Source of the DNA: DASSTJ01 sp035707965
Lineage (GTDB): Bacteria; Actinomycetota; Actinomycetes; Actinomycetales; Angustibacteraceae
DNA: 64,000 bases
Direction: 5' to 3'
Assembly: GCA_035707965.1 (NCBI GenBank)
Contig: DASSTJ010000068.1
Location: 5,701 to 69,700, forward strand
Positions 46,263-54,468 of the stretch are shown here, piece after piece; position 1 is the first letter of the stretch, and each line of letters starts with the position of its first letter. A program made the translations under genes and the position numbers. The notes under the pieces were generated by a model that saw only the letters and a list, made by a program, of their open reading frames with translations, searched no databases and was not told the origin of the DNA.

Positions 46263-47936
46263 TCAGTCCTGCGCGGGGGCCCTGCCGATCCGCGCCAGCA
46301 CGGGGGCCAGCACGTCCCTCAGCTCGGTGACCCGCAGGACGCGGCAGAGCCCGACGAAGACGGCCAGCAGCAGCGCGCCGCCGAGGGCCAGCGCCACGGC
46401 GCTCGCCGACCACGAGTCGCCGAGGGCGTGGTGGCTCGCGCGGGACACCGCCCAGGCGAGAGCCGCGGCGGGGGCGGCTGCGCAGAGCAGCCGGACGTAG
46501 GTGCGGAGCACCGCGGTGCCGTCGAGCCGTCCGAGCCGGCGACGCAGCAGCACGGCGGACGAGACCGCGCCGACCGCGTAGGCGACCGCCATGCCGAGGG
46601 CGACGCCGATGACGACGTGCTGCGGGGACAGCGCCACGCTGGCCAGGTAGCTCGTGCTCGCGATCACCGCCACGACGGGCAGCTGCACGAAGAAGGGGGT
46701 GCGGGCGTCCTCCTGCGCGTAGAACGCGCGTTGGAACAGGTACTGGGCGCTGAACGGCACCAGGCCGAGCACCATGGCGGCGGTGGCGAGCGCGATCGCC
46801 CGCGTCCCGTCGTCGCTGGTGCCCACGAACAGCGTGCGGGTGACGTCCGGCGCCAGGGCCAGCATCGCGGCGGTCGCGAGCACCGTGGCCACGCCCGTGA
46901 GGCGCAGCCCGAGGGAGAGGTCGCGGCGCAGCGCCGGGACGTCGCGCTCGGCGGCGGACGCGCTCATGCGCGTGAACAGGGCCGTCACGAGTGACACGGT
47001 GATCAGCGAGTGCGGCAGCATGAAGAGCAGGAAGGCGTTCGAGTAGGCGCCTTGCCCCGGACCGCCCTGCGTCGCCGCCGAGTTGACCGCCTTGACGGTC
47101 ACCACGTACCCGAGCTGGCCGACGAGCGCGGACGTGAACGTCCAGCCGGCCACGCGTCCCGCCGTGCCGAGACCGACGCCGCGGAAGCCGAACCGCGGCC
47201 GGTAGCGGAAACCCATGCGGCGCAGAGGGACCAGCAGCACGAGCGCCTGGACGACGACGCCGAGGGTCGCGGTGCCGGCGAGCAGCGCGATCTGCCCGTT
47301 GCTCCACGTGGCCGGGTCGTGGAGGTTCGCGGGGACGCCCGCCTCGACGGCGTCCTCCGCCGACCGGTACCGACCGATCCAGACGAGCATCATCGCCAGC
47401 CCGCCGATGGCCACGACGTTGTTGGCCACCGGCGCCCACATGTAGGCGCCGTAGTGGCCACGCGCGTTCAGCAGCTGGCCCAGCACGGTGTACAGGCCGT
47501 AGAAGAAGACCTGCGGCAGGCACCAGAGCGCGAACGCGACCGCGAGGGCGGCGGTCTCGGAGCTCCACGGCGGACCGCTCGACGGACCGAGGACCACCGG
47601 CACCAGCGGGGCGGCGGCGGTGACGACGACGGTGACGGCCAGCAGCCCGCCGATCGAGAGGGTCAGCAGCCGGTCCAGGAACGCCTGCCCGCCGTCCTCG
47701 TGCTTGGTCGCGCGGACGATCTGCGGCACCAGCACCGCGTTCAGCAGGCCGCCGGCGATGAGGTTGTAGATCTGGTTCGGGACGGTGTTCGCCGTGGTGA
47801 AGGTGTCCTGCGCGAGGGCACCGTTCACGCCGAGCAGGGTCGTGAGCATGATCGCCCGGCCGAAGCCGAGCACCCGTGACACCAGCGTGCCGCTCGCCAT
47901 GACGGCGCTCGACCGCATGAGGCTGCGATCGTTCAC
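46263..47936 (-). CDS. murJ: MurJ (MviN), lipid II flippase
   Basis: 557 residues from GTG 47936, overlapping the DUF6049 stop (GTGA). Fourteen hydrophobic segments. Family motifs: SSAVMASGTLVSRVLGFGRAIML start, NQIYNLIAGGLLNAVLVPQI (conserved N/G of the central cavity), PQVFFYGLYTVLGQLLNARGHYGAYMWAPVANN, and QYLFQRAFYAQEDARTPF. It flips lipid II to the outside. Unlike mycobacterial MviN it ends after the membrane domain; the pseudokinase part is encoded separately at 42679-44520. Confidence 0.95.
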   Translation of the reverse strand: MNDRSLMRSSAVMASGTLVSRVLGFGRAIMLTTLLGVNGALAQDTFTTANTVPNQIYNLIAGGLLNAVLVPQIVRATKHEDGGQAFLDRLLTLSIGGLLAVTVVVTAAAPLVPVVLGPSSGPPWSSETAALAVAFALWCLPQVFFYGLYTVLGQLLNARGHYGAYMWAPVANNVVAIGGLAMMLVWIGRYRSAEDAVEAGVPANLHDPATWSNGQIALLAGTATLGVVVQALVLLVPLRRMGFRYRPRFGFRGVGLGTAGRVAGWTFTSALVGQLGYVVTVKAVNSAATQGGPGQGAYSNAFLLFMLPHSLITVSLVTALFTRMSASAAERDVPALRRDLSLGLRLTGVATVLATAAMLALAPDVTRTLFVGTSDDGTRAIALATAAMVLGLVPFSAQYLFQRAFYAQEDARTPFFVQLPVVAVIASTSYLASVALSPQHVVIGVALGMAVAYAVGAVSSAVLLRRRLGRLDGTAVLRTYVRLLCAAAPAAALAWAVSRASHHALGDSWSASAVALALGGALLLAVFVGLCRVLRVTELRDVLAPVLARIGRAPAQD

Positions 47937-50161
47937 GTGGGCGTCCCGTCGTCCGTCTCGCCGCTGGTCGCGTGGGGAACGACCACCTTGCGGCGGGGCC
48001 GGCGCACCGCCCGCACCAGACCGACGAGGAGGACCAGCCCCACGGCGGCCGCGACGACCCACATGACCCACGTGCCCGGCGGCTGGGTGCGCACCTGCAC
48101 GGACACCGCGTCGCCCAGCTCCCGGCCGGACGGCGTCACGAGCTGCGCTGTCAGGCTCACCCGGCCGGCCGCGATCGCCCGCACCGGCACCTGCACCCGG
48201 ACGCGCGTGCCGGCCGCCACGTCGAAGGGGTCGGTCAGGTCCTGGCGGACCTCGAGCCGCGGGTTCGGCGCCGTCACCTTCAGGCGCAGCCCGGTCACCG
48301 TCTGGTCCAGCCCGTTCGCCACGGTGAAGGGAAGGCTCGCGTTGGTCGCCAGGAAGTTCGCCCGGGTCGGCAGCACGTGCAGGCGGCCCACCAGCGCGTG
48401 CACCTGCTTCGTCACGGCCGCGCGGCGGGCGGCCAGCTCGCTCGGGTGGCCGCGCCACTCGCAGGACAGCAGCCCCAGGGCGCTCCGCTGCAAGGCCAGG
48501 GTCACCTCGGCCGGCGACGTCAGCACCTCCGCCAGCGCAGCGAGGTCGGAGCGCAGGTCGTGGGTGGCCAGCACGTCACGCGTGGAGATCGCGGTCGTGG
48601 CCACGGTCGTCGGGGGCGAGACGGGACGGCGCTGCAGCGACGACGTGTCGCCACGAGGCAACGCCTGGCGCAGGTCGGCCGGCGCCACCGTCGTCACCCA
48701 CGGGGCGGCAGCCACGGCGGCCACCAGGGTGCGGAACGCCGCCGGGTCGGGGTCGGCGCCGCGCGGCAGGGTGATGAGAAGCCGCCGCGCCAGGCCGGGG
48801 CGCTCGGTGGTGAGGGCCGCCGTGTGCGCGAGCACCCGCTGCAGGGTCAGCGCGTCTCCGCTGCGCACCTGGGACGCCAGGCCCGAGAGCGGTGCGTCGA
48901 ACAGCCACCCCTGCAGGTGGTACGGCAGCTCGGCACGCGCGTCCGGGGTGTAGCCGAGCGGGTCCGTGAGCGGCCGCGACCGGGAGTCGAGCACGACCGC
49001 GGTGGTGTCGTCGCCCGACAGCGCCTGCAGGGCCCGGTCGTCGGCCCACCCGGCCGCCGGCCAGGCGACGTCCGTGGCGGCCGGCACGCCCAGCACCTCC
49101 TGCACGGTGCCGGCGCCCAGCGCGTTCGCGCCGTGGAGCAGCTGGGGCTGCCCCGCGTCCGCCACTGCCTGGACGTCCGGGTCGCCGTAAGGCAGCTCGA
49201 GGACGGTGCGTCCGTGCGCGGCCTTCCGCATCGCGGTGAGGAAGTCCCGGATCTCGGCGCGCGCCAGGTCGTCCGCGTCGGTCGGCGAGACGGTCGGCGA
49301 GGCGGACGTCGTCGGCGTGCCCGAGGTCGTCTCTGACTCCGGTGTGCTGACGCCGGACGACGTCGGCGCGGTCGTCGCCGGGGACGTCGCACCGGATGAC
49401 GTCTGCCCGCTGGCATCGGCGAGGGTGCGCAGCAGAGCCGGGTCCACCGCCCAGCCGACGCTCGGTGCCGAGGCGGCCTCGAGGAGGTGGCGCAGTCGGG
49501 ACCCGGGCTCGACTGCGGCTGCCACCTGCTGCAGTGTCGGGTCGCCGGCCCGCACGCCACCCAGCGGCCCGGTGAACGGTACGAGCCAGGACACCTGCTG
49601 CGGCACGTAGCGCTCGTCGCCCGGCGCCCACACGAGGGCGGTGCGGACCAGGCCCACGTCGGTGCGGGGGCCCTCGACCTGGCCTCTCGCCTCGACGGCC
49701 AGGCCATAGCTGCCGAACGCCGCGCCGGTGAGACCGAGCTGCACCTGGTTGAGGGTGAGCGTGAACGGGACGGAGTCTCCCGGACGCAGGCCGGGCGAGT
49801 CAGGCAGGTAGAGGTCGACGGTGCGTCCCTCGACCGGGCCCGTCGGACCGTCCCCGCGAAGCCAGCTCTCGAGCTCGAAGCGGGTGCCGAGACGGTCCCG
49901 CAGCACGTGCAGCCGGGCCGTCAGGTAGGTGATGGGCCGGTCGCCGACGTTGGTGATCCTGCCGCTCACCTTGACCTCCGCGGTCGGGCCGGCGACGACC
50001 GGCGTCACGGACGTCAGCGCGATCTGCGCCGGTGGCCGGTCCGTCGCGTGAGCCGCCGGAACGGGCAGCAGCCCTCCGACGAGCAGAGCGGCCAGCAGCA
50101 GGACGAGCCAGACGGCGCGGAGCGCCAGGCGGGCGGCTGGCGTCCCCGCGTGCGGTCTCAC
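47933..50161 (-). CDS. DUF6049 secreted/membrane protein
   Basis: 742 residues from GTG 50161, overlapping the NUDIX stop (GTGA). Signal peptide about 1-42 (LRAVWLVLLLAALLVGGLLPVPAAHA), a large external region with Ig-like beta segments at both ends, a Ser/Thr-rich insert (about 255-300), and a C-terminal membrane helix at about 700-722 followed by basic residues RAVRRPRRK. This layout and its position between mutT and murJ match Rv3909-type proteins. Function unknown; the conserved pairing with murJ suggests wall synthesis. Confidence 0.88.
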   Translation of the reverse strand: MRPHAGTPAARLALRAVWLVLLLAALLVGGLLPVPAAHATDRPPAQIALTSVTPVVAGPTAEVKVSGRITNVGDRPITYLTARLHVLRDRLGTRFELESWLRGDGPTGPVEGRTVDLYLPDSPGLRPGDSVPFTLTLNQVQLGLTGAAFGSYGLAVEARGQVEGPRTDVGLVRTALVWAPGDERYVPQQVSWLVPFTGPLGGVRAGDPTLQQVAAAVEPGSRLRHLLEAASAPSVGWAVDPALLRTLADASGQTSSGATSPATTAPTSSGVSTPESETTSGTPTTSASPTVSPTDADDLARAEIRDFLTAMRKAAHGRTVLELPYGDPDVQAVADAGQPQLLHGANALGAGTVQEVLGVPAATDVAWPAAGWADDRALQALSGDDTTAVVLDSRSRPLTDPLGYTPDARAELPYHLQGWLFDAPLSGLASQVRSGDALTLQRVLAHTAALTTERPGLARRLLITLPRGADPDPAAFRTLVAAVAAAPWVTTVAPADLRQALPRGDTSSLQRRPVSPPTTVATTAISTRDVLATHDLRSDLAALAEVLTSPAEVTLALQRSALGLLSCEWRGHPSELAARRAAVTKQVHALVGRLHVLPTRANFLATNASLPFTVANGLDQTVTGLRLKVTAPNPRLEVRQDLTDPFDVAAGTRVRVQVPVRAIAAGRVSLTAQLVTPSGRELGDAVSVQVRTQPPGTWVMWVVAAAVGLVLLVGLVRAVRRPRRKVVVPHATSGETDDGTPT

Positions 50162-50643
50162 GCGATGCCCGCGAGCCGCTCGGCCGCCGCTCCCGCGATC
50201 CGGCGCTCGTTGGCGAAGCTCAGCCGGTCGTCGAGCTCGGCGACGGGCACCCACGCGACGTCGATGGCCTCCGCGTCCGGGTCGTCCTCGATCGTGAGGC
50301 GCCCGCCCACGGCCTCCATGAGGTAGTGGTGCACGACCTTGTGGATCCGCTTGTCCGCCACCGAGAACCAGTAGTCGATCGTGCCGAGGGGAGCAAGCAC
50401 GCGTCCGCGGATGCCCGTCTCCTCGGCCACCTCACGCACGGCGGCCTCCTCGAGGGACTCGTCGCCCTCGGGGTGACCCTTCGGCAGGCACCACTCGACC
50501 CGACCGGCCCGGTTGCGGCGCGCGATGACGGCCACCCGCGGACCGTTCTCACCACGGTCGACGACGACCCCGCCCGCCGAGGTCTCCTCGACTGACGGCA
50601 GGCGCCGGCGAGGACGGGACGGGGGGGTCGGCACAGGCGTCAC
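50158..50643 (-). CDS. NUDIX hydrolase (MutT4-like)
   Basis: 161 residues from GTG 50643; a longer frame exists but would reach into the pcnA start. NUDIX box GHPEGDESLEEAAVREVAEETGI carries the metal-binding REVAEE. Start SVEETSAGGVVVDRGENGPRVAVIARRNRAGRVEWCLPKG. Position next to pcnA and DUF6049 corresponds to Rv3908 (mutT4), a probable house-cleaning nucleotide or dinucleoside-polyphosphate hydrolase. Divergent from pcnA across a 50-nt gap. Confidence 0.93.
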   Translation of the reverse strand: MTPVPTPPSRPRRRLPSVEETSAGGVVVDRGENGPRVAVIARRNRAGRVEWCLPKGHPEGDESLEEAAVREVAEETGIRGRVLAPLGTIDYWFSVADKRIHKVVHHYLMEAVGGRLTIEDDPDAEAIDVAWVPVAELDDRLSFANERRIAGAAAERLAGIA

Positions 50644-50693
50644 TGTAACGAGCGCGCACCGACCCACCGGCCGGTCGCATACCCTGGTCGATC

Positions 50694-52124
50694 GTGTCCC
50701 GCCCTCGTACTCCCTCCGGCCCCGGAGCCGGGCCGACCGCACCGGACGTCGCGGTCCGACTGGGTGAGCGCTTCGCCGCCGCGGGGCACGACCTCGCGCT
50801 CGTCGGAGGGTCGGTGCGCGACCTCATCCTCCGGCGTCCGCACACCGACCTGGACTTCACGACCGACGCACGACCCGAGCAGACCGAGAAGGTGCTGCAC
50901 GGGTGGGCCGACGCCATCTGGGACGTCGGCCGGGCCTTCGGCACCATCGGCGCCCGGCACGGCGACCACGTCGTCGAGATCACGACCTACCGCAGCGAGG
51001 CGTACGACCGCACGTCTCGCAAGCCGGACGTCGTCTACGGCGACTCGCTGGACGACGACCTGGTGCGGCGCGACTTCACGGTCAACGCGATGGCCCTGGC
51101 GCTGCCGTCGCTCGAGTTCGTGGACCCGTACGGAGGCCTGGCCGACCTCGCTGCCGGACTGCTGCGCACGCCGGGCACGCCCGAGCAGTCGTTCAGCGAC
51201 GACCCCTTGCGCATGATGCGGGCGGCCCGGTTCGCCGCCCAGCTGGGCTTCGCGGTGGCTCCCGAGGTGCTGACCGCCATGCGCGACATGGCCGACCGGC
51301 TCGGCATCGTCTCGGCGGAGCGGGTGCGTGACGAGCTCACCAAGCTGCTGCTCTCGGACGACCCGCGGACCGGGCTCACCCTGCTCGTCGACACCGGTAT
51401 CGCCGACGTCGTGCTGCCGGAGCTCTCGGCGCTGCGCCTCGAGATCGACGAGCACCACCGGCACAAGGACGTCCACGAGCACACGCTGATCGTGCTGGAG
51501 CAGGCCATCGCGCTGGAGGACGAGGAGGTACCGGGCCCCGACCTGGTGCTGCGGCTCGCCGCGTTGCTGCACGACATCGGCAAGCCGGCCACCCGGCGGT
51601 TCGAGGCGGGCGGTGGGGTGAGCTTCCACCACCACGAGATGGTCGGCGCGAAGCTGGCGACCAAGCGGCTGAAGGCCCTGCGGTACGACAAGGAGACGGT
51701 GAAGGCGGTGTCGCGCCTCGTCGAGCTGCACCTGCGGTTCCACGGGTACGGCGACGGTGCGTGGACCGACTCGGCCGTGCGCCGCTACGTCACGGACGCC
51801 GGACCGCTCCTGCAGCGGCTGCACCGGCTCACCCGCAGCGACTGCACGACCCGCAACGCGCGCAAGGCCCAGCGGCTCTCTCGCGCGTACGACGACCTCG
51901 AGCGCCGCATCGCCGAGCTCGCCGAGGCCGAGGAGCTGGCACGCGTGCGGCCGGACCTGGACGGCGAGCAGATCATGGCGCAGCTCGGGGTGGGACCTGG
52001 CCCCGTCGTCGGTCGCGCCTACCGGTACCTGCTCGAGCTGCGCATGGAGCGCGGACCGCTGGGTGAGGACGAGGCTCGGCGTGAGCTGGCCCGCTGGTGG
52101 TCGGGGCAGTCCCAGCCCGGGTGA
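50694..52124 (+). CDS. pcnA: CCA-adding / poly(A) polymerase family tRNA nucleotidyltransferase
   Basis: 476 residues from GTG 50694. Nucleotidyltransferase motif LVGGSVRDLILRRPHTDLDFTT with catalytic DxD, DDLVRRDFTVNAMAL, FSDDPLRMMRAARFAAQLGF, and an HD domain LAALLHDIGKPATRRF..HH. Matches actinobacterial PcnA. None of the three tRNA genes in this window encodes its CCA end, so a CCA-adding enzyme is needed. The class cannot be fully separated from poly(A) polymerase by sequence inspection, but context favours CCA addition. Confidence 0.94.
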   Translation: MSRPRTPSGPGAGPTAPDVAVRLGERFAAAGHDLALVGGSVRDLILRRPHTDLDFTTDARPEQTEKVLHGWADAIWDVGRAFGTIGARHGDHVVEITTYRSEAYDRTSRKPDVVYGDSLDDDLVRRDFTVNAMALALPSLEFVDPYGGLADLAAGLLRTPGTPEQSFSDDPLRMMRAARFAAQLGFAVAPEVLTAMRDMADRLGIVSAERVRDELTKLLLSDDPRTGLTLLVDTGIADVVLPELSALRLEIDEHHRHKDVHEHTLIVLEQAIALEDEEVPGPDLVLRLAALLHDIGKPATRRFEAGGGVSFHHHEMVGAKLATKRLKALRYDKETVKAVSRLVELHLRFHGYGDGAWTDSAVRRYVTDAGPLLQRLHRLTRSDCTTRNARKAQRLSRAYDDLERRIAELAEAEELARVRPDLDGEQIMAQLGVGPGPVVGRAYRYLLELRMERGPLGEDEARRELARWWSGQSQPG

Positions 52125-52165
52125 CCCCGGCGCGCCCCGCGAGGTCAGTCAGCCGGGGCGACAGT

Positions 52166-53644
52166 TCACGCGCCGCGGGCGGCCTGCACCAGCCTGGCGT
52201 ACGTGGCGAAGCTCGCCTTCGGCGTCCGCACCTGGGTCTGGCGGTCGACGTGCACGATGCCGAACGCCTGCGTGTAGCCCCAGGCCCACTCGAAGTTGTC
52301 GAGCAGGCTCCACGCGAAGTAGCCGCGCACGTCCACCCCCGCCGCGCTCGCGGCCTGCACGGCGGCCACGTGCTCGACCAGGTAGTGCGCGCGGCGGGGG
52401 TCGTCGATGGCCACGCCGTCGGCTGTCACCACCACGTCATCGACGAAGGCCGCGCCGTTCTCGGTGACGACCAGCGGCGGCGCCGGCCACTCGCGGGTGA
52501 TGCGCTGCAGCGTGCCGGTGAGGCCGGACGGTGTGACCGGCCAGCGCATGGTCGTGCCCTCGGGACCAGGGTCGGAGGCGGTCACCGCGTCCGCCCCCGG
52601 GTAGGCGCCGGCGGTGTGCGCCTCCCGGCTCAGGGCGCCCTCGGTGTCGATGTCCTGCTCCAGGTCGTGCGCGGCCGTCGCATCGCGCGGCTCGCGGTGC
52701 ACCTCGGGATCGCGCTCGTCGGCGCCCGAGTGCTTCGCCTCGAAGGTGAGGTCGGCGTAGTAGTTGACGCCCAGCCAGTCGAGCGGCGCCCCGATGACCT
52801 GCAGGTCGCCGTCGTGCACGACGTCCTCGAACGACGCCGGTGCCAGCTCGAGCGCCGCGTCGCCGTACTGCGACCTCAGCAGGGCGTCGAGCCAGACCCG
52901 GTTCTGCATGACGTCGACGTGCTCGACGGCTTGCTTCACCGCCGGCGACGCGTCGTCCACGGGGTGCACGCCGAACAGGTTGAGCACGATGCCGACGTCG
53001 GCGCTGCCACCCGAGAGCTCCCGCAGCCGGCTGACCGCCGTGCCGTGCGCGAGCAGGAGGTGGTGCATCGCCGGCCAGGCCCGTTCGTGGTTGCGCTCGC
53101 CGGGCGCGTGCTCGCCGGAGCCGTAGCCCAACCACGCCGAGCACCAGGGCTCGTTGAGCGTGCCCCAGTGGGTCACGCGGTCACCGAGGCGGGCGTGCAC
53201 GGCCTCGGTGTACTCGACGAACCACGAGACCACGTCGCGGTTCGGCCAGCCGCCGCGCTCGTGCAGGGCGAGGGGCAGGTCCCAGTGGTAGAGCGTCACC
53301 CACGGTTCGATGCCACGCTCGGCCAGGGTGTCGACGAGCCGGTCGTAGAAGTCGAGGCCCTGGGCGCTGACCCGGCCGGTGCCGTCGGGCAGCACCCGCG
53401 GCCAGGCGATGGAGAAGCGGTAGGCGTCGACGCCCAGGTCGGCCAGGAGCCCTACGTCCTCGGTGTGGCGGTGCACGTGGTCGCAGGCGACGTCGAGGTC
53501 GCTGCCGTCGAGGATGCGTCCCGGCTGGGCCGCGAGCATGTCCCAGATGGAGTCGCCGCGGCCGGCGCGGTCACCCTCGATCTGGGCGGACGACGTCGCG
53601 GCTCCCCACACGAACGGGCGAGCGGCGGACGGCGTCGCGGGCAT
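52166..53644 (-). CDS. GH1 beta-glucosidase
   Basis: 492 residues from ATG 53644. Acid/base Glu165 in HWGTLNEPW and nucleophile Glu395 in VVTENGAAF; FVWGAATSSAQIEG start and YFAWSLLDNFEWAWGY near the C-terminus. No signal peptide, hence intracellular cleavage of imported beta-glucosides or cello-oligosaccharides. An insert of about 45 residues rich in Glu/His/Asp (near 300-345) is not usual. A LacI-type operator lies 10-23 nt upstream of the ATG; no good ribosome-binding site is visible, so the transcript may be leaderless. Confidence 0.95.
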   Translation of the reverse strand: MPATPSAARPFVWGAATSSAQIEGDRAGRGDSIWDMLAAQPGRILDGSDLDVACDHVHRHTEDVGLLADLGVDAYRFSIAWPRVLPDGTGRVSAQGLDFYDRLVDTLAERGIEPWVTLYHWDLPLALHERGGWPNRDVVSWFVEYTEAVHARLGDRVTHWGTLNEPWCSAWLGYGSGEHAPGERNHERAWPAMHHLLLAHGTAVSRLRELSGGSADVGIVLNLFGVHPVDDASPAVKQAVEHVDVMQNRVWLDALLRSQYGDAALELAPASFEDVVHDGDLQVIGAPLDWLGVNYYADLTFEAKHSGADERDPEVHREPRDATAAHDLEQDIDTEGALSREAHTAGAYPGADAVTASDPGPEGTTMRWPVTPSGLTGTLQRITREWPAPPLVVTENGAAFVDDVVVTADGVAIDDPRRAHYLVEHVAAVQAASAAGVDVRGYFAWSLLDNFEWAWGYTQAFGIVHVDRQTQVRTPKASFATYARLVQAARGA

Positions 53645-53653
53645 GGGCCGCAG

Positions 53654-53667
53654 TGTAAGCGCATACA
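53654..53667 (-). promoter_or_regulatory. LacI-family operator-like palindrome upstream of the GH1 gene
   Basis: TGTAAGCGCATACA is a 14-nt palindrome with one mismatched pair, centred on GC, matching the general form TGTAAGCGCTTACA of LacI-family sites. It lies immediately before the GH1 start, where binding would block transcription. No lacI gene is in the window. Confidence 0.6.
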
Positions 53668-53677
53668 GAGTGCTCCT

Positions 53678-53839
53678 GCGCCCCTCGGGTGGGTGATGCA
53701 GTTTCGGGCGGCGCGCGGGCGTGTCGGCCCAGGTTGCATCACTGGGCCAGGCGCGCGCTGGCGCCCCTCGGGTGGGTGTTGCAGTTTCGGGCGGCGCGCG
53801 GGCGTGTCGGCGCAGGTTGCATCACTGGGCCAGGCGCGC
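53678..53839. repeat. two tandem 83-bp copies of a palindromic repeat
   Basis: Copy 1 (53678-53760) and copy 2 (53761-53839) are nearly identical: GCGCCCCTCGGGTGGG, then TGATGC (TGTTGC in copy 2), a GC-rich middle with GGGCGTGTCGGC, and AGGTTGCATCACTGGGCC. Copy 1 has GTGATGCA/TGCATCAC ends as an inverted repeat. A related 48-bp element is at 63275-63322. It lies between the GH1 promoter and the gene at 53943, filling the 298-nt non-coding stretch. Confidence 0.85.
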
Positions 53840-53942
53840 CGCGCTTCGACCCGCCGGCCGCGCGGCCACGTCCTGAACCAGCGATTGACGGATCACGTGT
53901 CAGGGACGAAGGTCACGAGCAGGAGCGCGAGAAGGTAGGCGG

Positions 53943-54419
53943 ATGGACTGGGCGGGCTGGGCGGTGTTCGGCCTGCTTGCCACCGCTGTGCTGACCGCCA
54001 CCATGATCAGCGCCCAGCTGGCGGGACTGACCCGGCTCGACCTGCCTCTCGTGCTCGGGACGATCGTCAGCGAGGACGCCGACCGGGCGCGGGTCGCCGG
54101 GTTCTTCCTGCACCTGGTCGTCGGCCAGGCCTTCGCGCTCGGCTACACGGCCGTCTTCGCCCTGCTGGGTCAGGCGAGCTGGTGGCTCGGCGGCCTGCTC
54201 GGGGTGCTGCACGTCGGCATCTCGCTCACCGTGCTCCTTCCGCTGCTGCCCGGCGTGCACCCACGCATGGCGTCGTCCCGGTCCGGCCCGTCGACGACGG
54301 CGGTGCTCGAGCCCCCCGGCCTCCTCGCGCTCAACTACGGCATGCGCACGCCCGCGGTCACCATCGCCGCCCACATCGCCTACGGCGTGGTCCTTGGCCT
54401 GCTGCTGCAGGCGCGATGA
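53943..54419 (+). CDS. four-helix membrane protein of unknown function
   Basis: 158 residues from ATG 53943, with GAGAAGG upstream. Four hydrophobic segments at about 5-27, 52-75, 80-103 and 132-156. Conserved-looking motifs: VFGLLATAVLTATMISAQLAGLTRLDLPLVLG and FFLHLVVGQAFALGYTAVF. Such short membrane proteins occur in actinobacteria without assigned function. Downstream is the GH15 gene, 49 nt away on the same strand, probably co-transcribed. Confidence 0.78.
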   Translation: MDWAGWAVFGLLATAVLTATMISAQLAGLTRLDLPLVLGTIVSEDADRARVAGFFLHLVVGQAFALGYTAVFALLGQASWWLGGLLGVLHVGISLTVLLPLLPGVHPRMASSRSGPSTTAVLEPPGLLALNYGMRTPAVTIAAHIAYGVVLGLLLQAR

Positions 54420-54468
54420 GTGGCGAGCCGGAGTGCGGTGGGCCCATGACCGCGTGGCAGGCCGACGG

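Noticed and set aside
52125..52158. CCCCGG/CCGGGG hairpin between pcnA and GH1 as a terminator
   Set aside because: A 6-bp stem with a 22-nt loop is too weak in such GC-rich sequence.
53689..53994. 101-codon plus-strand frame across the tandem repeats
   Set aside because: Its sequence is simply translated repeat DNA and overlaps the start of the gene at 53943.
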